The notes: generated by a model not told the origin, from the letters alone. A DNA stretch of 39,853 nucleotides from Candidatus Saccharimonadota bacterium (GCA_027492465.1 JAPUET010000032.1:1-39853), one strand, 5' to 3'. Positions 14,755 to 23,857 are shown, counted from the stretch's first letter. Translations and numbers: made by a program.

Positions 14755-16284
14755 TTGGACTATCTGATTGAAAAGCACGAAAGAGATGCAGCGGAGCGAC
14801 CAGGCGCTGGGAAACGTGCTCGAGCGGTAATTGCTTTTGTTGAATTGGCGCAGAGAATTGAAGCTGGCGTTACGGCCGTTGAACGTCAGATAGAGCTGAT
14901 TCGTGCTATGGATAAACCGACAGCAAAAAGATTCTTAAAGGGTACAAAACGGATGCTAAAAAGTCTGGAAACACTTTCCGCGGCCGAGGCTCCCGAGGTT
15001 ATTGAGGCAAGGGTTGAAGCACTCGAATCTACTAGATCGTCGACTGATCTTGGAGCAAACCATGATGATTTAACAAGCTCTGTGCCTGAAGCTCCCGAGG
15101 CGCCTCAAATATCTCCTCCGCCCATACTAGAGCCTCAAGGCGTAGATGTGCGGCCACCTGATCCCATCGTAGAGCAAGCGAGAAACGCTTCGGTTGAGCC
15201 TGTTCGTGCTGACGTTGGCGTCCCAGACGAGGCATCGTTGGCACTCTTGAGCCAGCTCGACGCAATACAAGATATGTCTGAAGCAGTTAACCGGGCGCTC
15301 GACTTGGCGAATGAAGTCCTAACGGAGGCGCAATTAGGCCAAGATGAGCAACACGGCATTGCTATAAAACGTCTAGAGAGCCTTCTTGATAGCGTTATAG
15401 GCGAGACCAACATGACGACACTTGATGCTGATGATGAGTATATTGCCTCCTTGATAGCCAAATATATAAATGCCACACAAAAAGCACTAATGTCTTCTCG
15501 TATAGTCAACGCTGCATGCGCGTGGGCTTACTGGAGAGGTGCACCGCTTGAAGATATTGCCCACTTGAGGGGAATAACAAAACCGGGCGCGAAAGGCCCA
15601 GATGTCCATAACTCGGTCGCTGCGGTGAAGCAGGGCATTCTAAGAGCAAACCGGATGGTGCTGCGGCCAGAGAATCCGGCAGACGGGACCACTCGGAGCC
15701 CCGAATCAGTAGCAGAACTTGATGAGAAAGGGTCACGAGAAGTTACGGCTGAGACGTCTGAACTGATGCCCGCAGAACCGACACTAGACAAGGAAAACTA
15801 TGAAGAGGAGCCAGACTATGTTCGGCTAGCTAACGATCTATTGTCGGCCTTAAACTTTGGTGAAGATTTTCGTCGAGCAGCTGAAGAATTGCTCAATCCT
15901 AATGCCAAGACCCATCAGCTTAGCGATAATAAATTGGATATTATTCGAAAAATTCGGAAACTTGCGCTTATACGAAATTCCAAAGGAAAAGATATTTTTG
16001 GTGAATTTGAAGAATGCAGCGTCTTTGCTCGCAAGGATGACCAGGCTGTCTCTCGCGCTACCGCACGTACTCGTCAATTTGTAGGGTTATTTTGGCAGAA
16101 CGGTCGTATTATAGAGAAATCTCCTCTTACGATTGCCCAACAAAGTAGTACTCGTAATGCACCTAGCGATAGGACCCGTTTTATTGGTGACTTTAATGCC
16201 GGCATAGAGGCGCTTATCGAAAGAATAAATGCGCGCAAATCTACTGAAGCTGAGCGACCTGAATTTACATTTGGTAACAAATAG
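14755..16284 (+). CDS. Unknown 509-residue protein upstream of the WhiB-like gene
   Basis: I do not recognise this protein. It starts at TTG 14755, the only start near the upstream in-frame stop, behind a GCGGGGGA purine-rich site. In order it has a helical N-terminal ~75 residues, an acidic Pro-rich linker (~85-165), a helical segment ending in RIVNAACAWAYWRGAPLEDI followed by HLRGITKPGAKG that looks like a helix-turn-helix, a second acidic linker, and a C-terminal helical domain rich in Arg/Lys. No membrane segment or signal peptide is visible. The stop is 4 nt from the WhiB-like gene, so the two are probably one operon. A DNA-binding or regulatory role is suggested only by context. Confidence 0.6.
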   Translation: MDYLIEKHERDAAERPGAGKRARAVIAFVELAQRIEAGVTAVERQIELIRAMDKPTAKRFLKGTKRMLKSLETLSAAEAPEVIEARVEALESTRSSTDLGANHDDLTSSVPEAPEAPQISPPPILEPQGVDVRPPDPIVEQARNASVEPVRADVGVPDEASLALLSQLDAIQDMSEAVNRALDLANEVLTEAQLGQDEQHGIAIKRLESLLDSVIGETNMTTLDADDEYIASLIAKYINATQKALMSSRIVNAACAWAYWRGAPLEDIAHLRGITKPGAKGPDVHNSVAAVKQGILRANRMVLRPENPADGTTRSPESVAELDEKGSREVTAETSELMPAEPTLDKENYEEEPDYVRLANDLLSALNFGEDFRRAAEELLNPNAKTHQLSDNKLDIIRKIRKLALIRNSKGKDIFGEFEECSVFARKDDQAVSRATARTRQFVGLFWQNGRIIEKSPLTIAQQSSTRNAPSDRTRFIGDFNAGIEALIERINARKSTEAERPEFTFGNK

Positions 16285-16288
16285 GGCT

Positions 16289-16969
16289 ATGGTGGCACGG
16301 GGCGAGATAGAACCTAAAGAGCGGTACGATCACGAGCAAAGTAACGCGATATTGTATTGGTTGCAATATCCCTATAGTGCATCTGAGCCAGAATTGCCAC
16401 CGATCTTTTTCGCAAGAATAAAAGAATTAGGACTAAGGAGTCCGATTGAGCTGTTGTCGCGCCTTCCTATGTTCGACGAGCTTTCAAGACAGGCAGCGAT
16501 GGTGTACTGTGCTGGATTTCCTATGGGTATGATCCAGCAACAGTCAGAATTGAATGAAGCCTTACATACACTGTTAGATACCTTAAAATCTCAATCAAAA
16601 AGCTCTGTTTTGCCAACATCCAAGATGGTCTCGTCGGAGCTTATCGACGCAAGGACTTTAAGGCGCGAGAGGATATTTAGGAATGCTCTTGATATACCTT
16701 TTGCAAGTATAGCTGAGGTGGGTAGAACCGCTTATAGCGGGACGGTGCAAGCGCTTGAGTGGCAAGAAGATGCGCTGTGTGCACAGACAGACCCTGAACT
16801 ATTCTTTCCTGAAAAAGGCGGTTCAACTCGTGAAGCCAAGGCGGTTTGTTTTTCGTGTGAAGTCCGATCGGAGTGTTTAGGGTATGCCCTAGAAAACAAT
16901 GAGCGGTTTGGTATATGGGGCGGCCTTTCAGAACGTGAGCGACGTAAGCTTAAAAAGCGCGCAGAGTAG
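16289..16969 (+). CDS. WhiB-type Fe-S protein with extra N-terminal domain
   Basis: A 226-residue protein whose last ~70 residues are a WhiB domain: WQEDALCAQTDPELFFP, then CFSC, then SEC, giving C-x22-C-x2-C-x5-C, the four ligands of the WhiB [4Fe-4S] cluster. The turn GIWGGLSERERRKLKK is the G[VI]WGG motif with its basic DNA-contact tail. WhiB proteins bind the primary sigma factor region 4 and regulate transcription. The N-terminal ~150 residues are unusual for the family, which is normally 80-140 residues in total. They contain a segment AAMVYCAGFPMGMI that resembles AACAWAYWRGAPLEDI of the preceding gene. The start at 16289 directly follows the upstream stop; a longer frame from 16229 overlaps it. 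Confidence 0.8.
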   Translation: MVARGEIEPKERYDHEQSNAILYWLQYPYSASEPELPPIFFARIKELGLRSPIELLSRLPMFDELSRQAAMVYCAGFPMGMIQQQSELNEALHTLLDTLKSQSKSSVLPTSKMVSSELIDARTLRRERIFRNALDIPFASIAEVGRTAYSGTVQALEWQEDALCAQTDPELFFPEKGGSTREAKAVCFSCEVRSECLGYALENNERFGIWGGLSERERRKLKKRAE

Positions 16970-16980
16970 GGGTTTAGGTT

Positions 16981-17008
16981 TTGTTCCCTCAATGCAACAG
17001 AGTATACT
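16981..17008 (+). promoter_or_regulatory. polA promoter
   Basis: TTGTTC (16981-16986), 16-bp spacer, TATACT (17003-17008), exactly 6 nt to ATG 17015. Confidence 0.6.
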
Positions 17009-17014
17009 AACTAT

Positions 17015-19546
17015 ATGAAGCGGCTGGTGATAATTGACGGCAAGAGTGTGTTTTATCGCGGCTATTATGCTATGCCGAATCTTTCGACGGCTGACGGCAC
17101 GCCAACGGGCGGGGTGTATGGGTTTGCTGCGCTCAGCCTGGAACTTATCAAAAAACTAAAGCCAGACTATGTCTGTGTAGCGTGGGACAAGCCAAAAACG
17201 AACATCCGCAAGCGCCTAGAAATTTATCCTGACTATAAGGCCGGCCGTAAGCCCGCTCCCGCTGATTTTTACGCGCAAATCCCCATTTTACATGAGCTAC
17301 TACAGGCCTTTAGCTGGCCACTCTACGAACTTGACGATTACGAAGCCGACGATATTATGGCAACATTAGCGCATAAGGCGGCTGGACAAGACATAGAAGT
17401 ATGTCTTATTACCAGCGACTTGGATGCTCTGCAGGCAATTGAGCCACTAGTGCATGTATACGCGCTGAAAAAAGGTCTCACAAATATTGATTTATTTAAG
17501 CCCGAAACGTTTACCGAAAAATACGGCCTGCGGGTTGATCAGTTCCTCGACCTAAAAAGCCTGAAAGGTGATAGTAGCGATAATATTCCGGGCGTACCTG
17601 GGATTGGCGAAAAAACGGCCGTGCAACTATTGCAGCAGTACGATACGCTTGATGGTATTTACGAAAATCTGTGGCAAGTGAAAGATAGTGTTCGCAAAAA
17701 ACTCGAAACTGGCCGCGAGCTTGCCGAGGTAAGTAAAAAAGTCGCCGAACTGTGGTTTGATGCGCCAATTGCGCTCGACTTGCCGGCCATGGACGTGAAC
17801 GATCTCGATACGGCAAAATTAAAAGAATTACTTTTACGTCTGGAATTTAGAAGCTTGCTACGCGGTTTGCCTGATCATATGCAAAACCACGAAGTAGCAG
17901 GCGAGGAAGGGGGCCTAAGTGTTGTAGAGTCAGTGGAAGAGCTGCCAAAGTCTCAGGCGAGTGCTGTCTTAATGATGGCAGAATGCTTGATTGCGTGGCA
18001 AGATGGTGACGATACAATATGGTTGAGCCACGAACGCGGCAAAGCGGCAAAATTGCCTCTTAAAGAGGCAATTAAAATTCTTGAACATGTAGCGGTTGTT
18101 GGCCATAACACTAAGCACCTACTCAAAACTATGCTTGCGGCGGGCGCAGCAAAGCTTCCAGCGCTAAAACACGACACCGAGCAAGGTTCGTTCCTGTTAA
18201 ATCCATTACGAAAATCACGCGAACTAGTAGATCTTGTGGGGTTAGAATCGATTGATGATCCAAAGCTTGCAATTAGTGCCATTTGGGCGCTCTACGACGA
18301 GCAGAAGCAGGCGCTTGAAAGCCTACCGGAGCTTGCACGAGTAGCGGGAACGATGGATTTTCCGCTTATTCCGGTGCTTGCACGCATGGAATATCGCGGC
18401 ATTTTATTGAACTCCTCGCTGCTTGCGGAAATGGATAGACAACTGACGAAAGATGTCGCAGCAATTCAGGCTGAAATGTTTACAATGGCTGGGTATGAGT
18501 TTAATATCGCAAGCCCGGCACAACTTGGCGAGGTACTTTTCACGAAGTTGCAATTGCCAACGCAAGGGGTAAAAAAGGGTAAAATGGGCTACTCGACGGG
18601 TCAAAAAGAACTCGATAAATTGCGTGGTCAGCACCCAATCGTTGAACTGATTGAACAATTTCGTGAGCTCACTAAGCTCCAAAATACTTACGTACAAACC
18701 CTGCCGCAGCAGGCCGATAGCGCAGGAAGAATCCATACGACGTTCAAGCAAGATGTGGCCGCCACGGGCCGTCTAAGTAGTACCGACCCGAATCTGCAAA
18801 ACATTCCTATTCGCACGGAACTAGGCCGCAAAATTCGCGATGCGTTTGTACCCGATGAAGGTAATGTGTTTGTGAGCGCTGACTATTCGCAGTTTGAGCT
18901 ACGCCTTGCTGCGATTCTCGCGGGCGACGAAAAAATGATCAACGACTTTAACGCTGGTACTGATATTCACGCCAAGACTGCGAGCGAAGTTTACCACGTG
19001 CCGCTCGACGACGTAACGAAAGAGCAGCGTCGCCGCGCGAAAGTGGTGAATTTTGGCGTGCTCTATGGCATGAGCCAGCATGGCCTGGCGGCCGCGGCGA
19101 ATATGAGTTTTGCTGATGCCCAGCACTTCATTAATGAATATTTCCGGGTTCGTCCGCACGTAAAAGCGTATATTGATACGACAATCAAAAAGGCGCACGA
19201 CGACGGATTTGTTGAAACAATGTTTGGTCGTCGGCGCTGGACACCAGATGTAAAATCGAGTAACTTTGTTGTTCGGCAGGCTGCCGAACGGGCTGCTGCG
19301 AATATGCCGATTCAAGGGACCGAGGCAGACCTCATGAAGCTTGCCATGATCGAAGTCGACAAGCGCTTAGAGGGCAGGGGTGAGCAATTGTTACAAATCC
19401 ATGACAGCATATTAATCGAATGTCCAAAAGACCAAGCAGGGGCAATAAGTGAAATGCTGGTAGATACCATGGAAAACATTTATCCAAACCTGGGTGTAAA
19501 ATTGCAGGTAGACGTGCACACTGGGAGCAATTGGGGAGAAGTATAA
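17015..19546 (+). CDS. polA: DNA polymerase I
   Basis: This 843-residue repair and Okazaki-fragment polymerase has an N-terminal 5'-3' exonuclease/flap domain (YELDDYEADDIMATLA, ITSDLDALQ, LKGDSSDNIPGVPGIGEKTA). A degenerate 3'-5' exonuclease-like region (~300-440) lacks the acidic DxE and Asp motifs of proofreading enzymes. The C-terminal polymerase domain has motif A DYSQFELRLAAILAGD, motif B RRAKVVNFGVLYGM and motif C QIHDSILIE. The start is fixed by TATACT ending 6 nt upstream. def begins immediately after its stop. Confidence 0.95.
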   Translation: MKRLVIIDGKSVFYRGYYAMPNLSTADGTPTGGVYGFAALSLELIKKLKPDYVCVAWDKPKTNIRKRLEIYPDYKAGRKPAPADFYAQIPILHELLQAFSWPLYELDDYEADDIMATLAHKAAGQDIEVCLITSDLDALQAIEPLVHVYALKKGLTNIDLFKPETFTEKYGLRVDQFLDLKSLKGDSSDNIPGVPGIGEKTAVQLLQQYDTLDGIYENLWQVKDSVRKKLETGRELAEVSKKVAELWFDAPIALDLPAMDVNDLDTAKLKELLLRLEFRSLLRGLPDHMQNHEVAGEEGGLSVVESVEELPKSQASAVLMMAECLIAWQDGDDTIWLSHERGKAAKLPLKEAIKILEHVAVVGHNTKHLLKTMLAAGAAKLPALKHDTEQGSFLLNPLRKSRELVDLVGLESIDDPKLAISAIWALYDEQKQALESLPELARVAGTMDFPLIPVLARMEYRGILLNSSLLAEMDRQLTKDVAAIQAEMFTMAGYEFNIASPAQLGEVLFTKLQLPTQGVKKGKMGYSTGQKELDKLRGQHPIVELIEQFRELTKLQNTYVQTLPQQADSAGRIHTTFKQDVAATGRLSSTDPNLQNIPIRTELGRKIRDAFVPDEGNVFVSADYSQFELRLAAILAGDEKMINDFNAGTDIHAKTASEVYHVPLDDVTKEQRRRAKVVNFGVLYGMSQHGLAAAANMSFADAQHFINEYFRVRPHVKAYIDTTIKKAHDDGFVETMFGRRRWTPDVKSSNFVVRQAAERAAANMPIQGTEADLMKLAMIEVDKRLEGRGEQLLQIHDSILIECPKDQAGAISEMLVDTMENIYPNLGVKLQVDVHTGSNWGEV

Positions 19547-20206
19547 ATGGGCGAAAACCATAGAATCGAGAAGGTGGATAATCAACACCTTGATCTTGTT
19601 GATCCTGCCCAATTTGCAGATCTACTTAACTCTGTGGCAACGGAAGTCTCAGACCGAGATGTTTGCTCTCTAGAAACGCAGTTCATTATTAGCGAAATGC
19701 AGCGTTTGGCGGCGGGCAAAGGTAGAAACGGTGAAGATACGCGTCAGATGGTAGGGCTTGCGGCCCCACAGCTCGGCGTCAGTAAAAGAATTATTACGAT
19801 TGATATGACAGCGACCGGTGCGTTGCAGGAGCAGAATATCGTCGCTATCATTAACCCACGCCTTAGTCATACGGGTGGTCAAGTGGTAGATGGACGCGAA
19901 GGTTGTTGGTCGTGTGGGAGCTTTTGTGCGAACGTACCGCGGTTTTCACGGGTCGTGCTTGAGGGTTATGATGAAGACGGAAAACCCCTTATCTACAAGC
20001 TTGAGGGTTTCGTTGCTAGGATTGCTCAGCATGAAGTCGATCACTTGGACGGTATCCGATGTATCGATAGAGTTCCTGAAGACGAAGACTGGAGACTTCA
20101 CGATGTAAAGCCAGAAGAATTCGAAAGATACCGTACGGACTGGCCGCACTGGAAAAAGACATTTTCTCGCTCTGAATGGGAGAAATTTAAGGTCGGGGAA
20201 GTATAG
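19547..20206 (+). CDS. def: Peptide deformylase
   Basis: Removes the formyl group from nascent protein N-termini. All three family motifs are present: GLAAPQLGVS (motif I), EGCWSCGSF (motif II with the metal Cys) and QHEVDHLDGI (motif III, HExDHLxG). At 219 residues it has an unusually long N-terminal ~40 residues and a long C-terminal extension rich in Trp and charged residues. The ATG abuts the polA stop with no gap, so it is co-transcribed with polA. Confidence 0.92.
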   Translation: MGENHRIEKVDNQHLDLVDPAQFADLLNSVATEVSDRDVCSLETQFIISEMQRLAAGKGRNGEDTRQMVGLAAPQLGVSKRIITIDMTATGALQEQNIVAIINPRLSHTGGQVVDGREGCWSCGSFCANVPRFSRVVLEGYDEDGKPLIYKLEGFVARIAQHEVDHLDGIRCIDRVPEDEDWRLHDVKPEEFERYRTDWPHWKKTFSRSEWEKFKVGEV

Positions 20207-20257
20207 GTACGCTAGATATGGTATACTTTTTATACAAGCTAACAATACAAAATAAAC

Positions 20258-21217
20258 ATGATTTTTACTACTCACCGTTCTCACTGGCGAAGATTCAGGC
20301 CCCTTAGAAGGCGTAAGCAAGAGCTGAAGTGGCGCGATCGTCGGCAAGATACACAGCACCTTGTCGCTCCCGAGCCGGTTGTATTTACACCGGTGCGTGA
20401 GGATATTTTTGATCGTGCAGAGCAAGAAGTTCTCGCACTCTTGCAGCGTCGGCCGGAAGTTCATGCGCTCGATAAAGAAATCAATCGCTTGCGAGCGCGA
20501 CATCAAAAATCGGGCCTTGCCCGCGACGGCTTAGTGGCGCTTTTGGCGCAGGCTCCACGGGCGGTGTTGGCACAGTTGCAGATGGATCAATTTCCGCACG
20601 GCTATCGTAATAAACAGGAGCGCCTTTTTGAACTGATTGATTTTAATGACACCCTCGTGGGAGTGATCTTGGCGCTGGACGATGCTCATCGACAATTGTT
20701 TGCCGAAGCCGTAAAGCAAGCTGCCGACCGTATTTGTAAGCGTGTTGGTGCGCCGTGCTTTACAAACGAGCAGTGGACGGCAATCATTCGTGGGCTCACC
20801 CGGGAAGTAGCGGTGTATTCAGCGGCGACTGAGCATGGCTTTGATGCGTGGCTTACCGATCGCGTTCATGATGCGCTTGGTGTTGATATGCAGGTGCGCG
20901 ACCCTGAGAGCGGTCGATACATCAATATTGACGTTAAAACGCCCAGCTCCTTTCGGCATCGTATGGAACAACTTGTGCATGAAAATCGCCTGACTGAACG
21001 CGAGCTTCTACATGGCGATCAACAAAATTACATTATCGAACACAATGGACGCGGTAAGCGTAGGGTAGAAGTGGTAGTGCTATGTATCTTGCCTGATCTT
21101 TTTGGTGAACTTGCCGATTGGCACTTTGTGAACCCGGCACCAATGCGTGATATGCTCAATAAATTAATTCGCGAACACGGCCTTACCGACCGACGTTACG
21201 GCACGCCGCTGGCATAG
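20258..21217 (+). CDS. Candidate PD-(D/E)XK-fold nuclease, otherwise unknown
   Basis: A 319-residue protein I do not recognise by name. The first ~30 residues are extremely basic (HRSHWRRFRPLRRRKQ). A helical middle part follows. Around residues 190-235 the sequence reads GLTREVAVYSAA, then ALGVDMQVRDPESGRYINID and VKTP: a Glu, then G-V-D, then D-V-K ten or so residues later, which fits the E...D...(D/E)-x-K catalytic pattern of PD-(D/E)XK nucleases. Helical segments rich in His, Arg and Glu follow. No SD is seen before ATG 20258, and TACAAA ends 6 nt upstream. Nuclease activity is inferred from motif spacing only. Confidence 0.5.
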   Translation: MIFTTHRSHWRRFRPLRRRKQELKWRDRRQDTQHLVAPEPVVFTPVREDIFDRAEQEVLALLQRRPEVHALDKEINRLRARHQKSGLARDGLVALLAQAPRAVLAQLQMDQFPHGYRNKQERLFELIDFNDTLVGVILALDDAHRQLFAEAVKQAADRICKRVGAPCFTNEQWTAIIRGLTREVAVYSAATEHGFDAWLTDRVHDALGVDMQVRDPESGRYINIDVKTPSSFRHRMEQLVHENRLTERELLHGDQQNYIIEHNGRGKRRVEVVVLCILPDLFGELADWHFVNPAPMRDMLNKLIREHGLTDRRYGTPLA

Positions 21218-21231
21218 TTGTTTTCTCCTAA

Positions 21232-21260
21232 TTGACACCGGTATACATCTGTGACACTAT
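21232..21260 (+). promoter_or_regulatory. Promoter of the 21267 gene cluster
   Basis: A perfect TTGACA (21232-21237) with 17-bp spacer to CACTAT (21255-21260), 6 nt before ATG 21267. The weak -10 is compensated by the ideal -35. Confidence 0.5.
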
Positions 21261-21266
21261 AGCTGT

Positions 21267-21863
21267 ATGTACAGAGGATCAAATCCTAGGGTCTTGCCCA
21301 TCATTGTCATTATTATCGTGGTTGCGCTTGTTATTGCGGCGCTCGTTACGGTTGGACGAATGATTTTTAGTGGCGGTTCTTCGAGCACCGAGAATAAGGG
21401 GACCTCGTTGCAAGATGTGGTGTTAGATACGACAGCAGAACGCAGTGTTCGCTGGACGGTTCGCGGACCAATTGTGGCCGACGAGAAATTCCGTAGCTAC
21501 CAGATCACCGTTACGCCGAGTAGTCGCACGTTTGTCACTTATTCAGGATATCTTGATCAAGTAATGGACACAAAAACGTACGACAATAACGTGAAGGCGT
21601 ATGAAGAGTTTGTGTATGCGCTCGACAAGGCAAGCGTTGGCAAAACACGCAGCAGCTCAAACACCGATTTTCGTGGTGTTTGTGCAACGCGCGGCATTGC
21701 CTATATGTTTGAAACACTGAATGACTCCACGGTAGATAATTCTATCTGGAGCTCTACCTGTAAAGATTCACCGGGCACAATGGGAGCTGATCCGCTTAAA
21801 GTGCACGCTTTATTTGTTAATCAAATCCCAGATTTTGCACCATTATTTAACGAAATTTACTAA
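21267..21863 (+). CDS. Membrane-anchored protein of unknown function (198 aa)
   Basis: One N-terminal transmembrane helix (residues ~10-32, VLPIIVIIIVVALVIAALV) is followed by a Ser/Gly linker and an outer domain of ~150 residues with two Cys (GVCATRG and SSTCKDS) that could form a disulfide. It is likely exposed outside the cell. I do not recognise it. Its TAA overlaps the ATG of the HAD gene by one base (TAATG), so the three genes 21267-23309 form a tight operon, although their functions seem unrelated. Confidence 0.6.
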   Translation: MYRGSNPRVLPIIVIIIVVALVIAALVTVGRMIFSGGSSSTENKGTSLQDVVLDTTAERSVRWTVRGPIVADEKFRSYQITVTPSSRTFVTYSGYLDQVMDTKTYDNNVKAYEEFVYALDKASVGKTRSSSNTDFRGVCATRGIAYMFETLNDSTVDNSIWSSTCKDSPGTMGADPLKVHALFVNQIPDFAPLFNEIY

Positions 21864-22426
21864 TGATAAAAGCGATTATTTTTGACTGCTTTGGTGTACT
21901 GTACGGGGGAAGTCTCGAAAAGCTTACTTCAATGGCACCCTCCGAAAAACGGCAAGAAGTACACGATGCCAACATTGCTAAAGATTACGGCTATATCGAC
22001 TACAATGAATATTTACAGCAAATTAGTGAATTAACAGGTGTGACACCGCAAGAAGTTGACAGTATCATCGCGCAACATCATATTCCAAACGAAGAGTTAA
22101 TTGAGTATGCAGGGAAATTGAAGCATCGCTATCAAACCGCTTTGCTCAGTAATATCGGTGATACGGTTATGGATCGATTATTTGATGGCTCTGTTGAAGA
22201 AAAATTTACTCATGTCTTTCTCTCTTACAAAATAGGACTTGCCAAGCCAAACCCAGAAATCTTTAGTTATACTGCACAGCAGCTCGGAGTTACCCCAGAA
22301 GAATGCGTAATGATAGATGACCTTGCAAATAACTGCGAGGGAGCTCAGGTAGCGGGGATGCACACAATTCAACATATCAGCAACCAGACAACAATCGAGC
22401 GCTTACAAGCATTGCTAGGAGAATAA
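21863..22426 (+). CDS. HAD-superfamily hydrolase (YihX-like)
   Basis: A 187-residue haloacid dehalogenase-type phosphatase. Motif I is IFDCFGVLYG, retaining the nucleophile Asp and the F-D-x-x-G-V-L form seen in YihX-like HADs rather than DxDxT. Motif II is ALLSNIGD, motif III Lys lies in GLAKPNPEIF, and motif IV is VMIDDLANNCEGA. The ~70-residue helical cap lies between motifs I and II. The substrate is probably a sugar phosphate or nucleotide but is not determined. It is one base apart from mutM. Confidence 0.85.
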   Translation: MIKAIIFDCFGVLYGGSLEKLTSMAPSEKRQEVHDANIAKDYGYIDYNEYLQQISELTGVTPQEVDSIIAQHHIPNEELIEYAGKLKHRYQTALLSNIGDTVMDRLFDGSVEEKFTHVFLSYKIGLAKPNPEIFSYTAQQLGVTPEECVMIDDLANNCEGAQVAGMHTIQHISNQTTIERLQALLGE

Positions 22427-22427
22427 G

Positions 22428-23309
22428 ATGCCCGAACTTCCTGAAGTGGAAACAATCCGACGAGGGCTTGCACGACTTATCGTTGGCAAGACTATAAGTG
22501 GTAGTGAAAATTACAACAGCACGAAGAGTTTTCCAAATACTACTGCTGATGTCGAACAATTTTTGTACGGAGCAAGTGTTACGGATGTACGTCGTCGTGC
22601 AAAAGTCTTGCTCATTGATCTTTCGAGCGGTTACACGCTCGTGACTCATCTGAAAATGACCGGGCAAATTATCATTGTGGAAGGCGGCGATCGGTGGGGA
22701 GGCGGGCATCCGAGTGATTCATTTATTCATACACTTCCTGACAATACGACGCGTGAGCGGCTAGATTTTACCGACGGTTCGCGCCTGTATTTTAACGACC
22801 TTCGCAAGTTTGGCTGGATGAAACTGTACCCTAGTTTAGAAGTTCCGAATATCGATTTTATGCAGAAGGTTGGTCCAGAGCCACTCGAAGATACCTTTAC
22901 GAGCAAAGAATTTATCCCACGCATTCGTAGGCGTAACGGCACAACTGTCAAGGCGGCGATTCTTGACCAAACAGTGCTCGCAGGAGTGGGGAACATTTAT
23001 GCGGATGAAGGGCTATGGGGTGCAAAAATTCATCCGGCCACCCGCGTGCGGGAGGTGAGCGATGCTGCGCTTGCCGAGCTGTTACAGCGCATTAAAGATG
23101 TGATGAACCTAAGCATAGAAAAAGGCGGCAGCACCGACAAAAACTACGTTGATGCCGAGGGTAAAAAGGGCAGTTACCTTAAATTTGCCAATGTCTTTCG
23201 CCGCGAAGGCCAAACCTGCCCTCGCCACCCCGATGTTGTGATAGAAAAAATACGTGTCGCAGGTAGGGGTACCCACATTTGCTCGGTATGTCAGCCTATG
23301 CCACAATAA
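22428..23309 (+). CDS. mutM: Formamidopyrimidine-DNA glycosylase
   Basis: Excises oxidised purines such as 8-oxoguanine and cleaves the abasic site. The N-terminus MPELPEVETIRRGL contains the catalytic Pro (after Met removal) and Glu. TVLAGVGNIYADEGLW is the conserved helix-two-turn-helix (GVGNIYADE), and the C-terminal zinc finger is present as C-P-R-H near residue 264 and C-S-V-C near 287. The second ligand is His instead of Cys. The RGTHIC segment contains the conserved Arg of the DNA-binding turn. It is last in the operon with a GGAGA site inside the HAD gene end. Confidence 0.95.
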   Translation: MPELPEVETIRRGLARLIVGKTISGSENYNSTKSFPNTTADVEQFLYGASVTDVRRRAKVLLIDLSSGYTLVTHLKMTGQIIIVEGGDRWGGGHPSDSFIHTLPDNTTRERLDFTDGSRLYFNDLRKFGWMKLYPSLEVPNIDFMQKVGPEPLEDTFTSKEFIPRIRRRNGTTVKAAILDQTVLAGVGNIYADEGLWGAKIHPATRVREVSDAALAELLQRIKDVMNLSIEKGGSTDKNYVDAEGKKGSYLKFANVFRREGQTCPRHPDVVIEKIRVAGRGTHICSVCQPMPQ

Positions 23310-23450
23310 ACTGCTCCGATAACAATAGAAAGTGATGGGCGGTTCGATAAAAAAATCACAAAAATACGCTATAGCGCAAAAAGGTGATTGATGGGCCATG
23401 AGTACGCTTCCTACCTGTTAAGGGATTATCCTTTTAACCACTAGCATCTC

Positions 23451-23777
23451 TTATCCGAGAACTTGATACAACGAAAATGCCCACATTAACGTGCAGATAC
23501 TACCAATGACAATAGGAAGTTTACGATCTGGGGTGGTGAGTTTGGGATTTCTAAGGTGCATAACGGCTGCTATGATGGCGGCTAAGTTGAGCGCGAGGCT
23601 TGGAAGCGCAGCTACTAATATCGCTATAAAGCCTAGTTGTGAGCTACCTTCCGGTAGTTTGCTGATGGTGGAAATGATGGGCATAGCTAGCAAGAATAAA
23701 ATGGGAAGCGCCACGAATGACACAGCTCCAAAGACACTTAATTGAATAACTCGTTTGCGTGTTGGGTAACTATTCAT
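23451..23777 (-). CDS. Small multi-pass membrane protein (108 aa)
   Basis: Three hydrophobic stretches (SVFGAVSFVALPILFLLAMP, FIAILVAALPSLALNLAAII, LPIVIGSICTLMWAFSLYQV) predict three membrane helices. I do not recognise a family. Two starts are possible: ATG 23777 with TATAGT 7 nt upstream, or ATG 23825 (16 residues longer) with a weaker AT-rich box. I use the shorter. It is divergent from holA. Confidence 0.5.
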   Translation of the reverse strand: MNSYPTRKRVIQLSVFGAVSFVALPILFLLAMPIISTISKLPEGSSQLGFIAILVAALPSLALNLAAIIAAVMHLRNPKLTTPDRKLPIVIGSICTLMWAFSLYQVLG

Positions 23778-23849
23778 ATAGCTCACTATATCATGATTCC
23801 GGTATATGACAGCCGTCGTTTCCATTTGCGAGATATTTACAGATAAAGG

Positions 23850-23857
23850 TATACTAT
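23850..23857 (+). promoter_or_regulatory. -10 region of holA
   Basis: TATACT (23850-23855) overlaps TACTAT (23852-23857); the latter ends 6 nt before GTG 23864. Confidence 0.45.

Noticed and set aside
23310-23450. Short gap after mutM with palindrome CGCTATAGCG and an imperfect GTTAA...TTAAC hairpin
   Set aside because: Could be a weak two-way terminator, but the stem is interrupted and lacks a T-run; nothing else supported.
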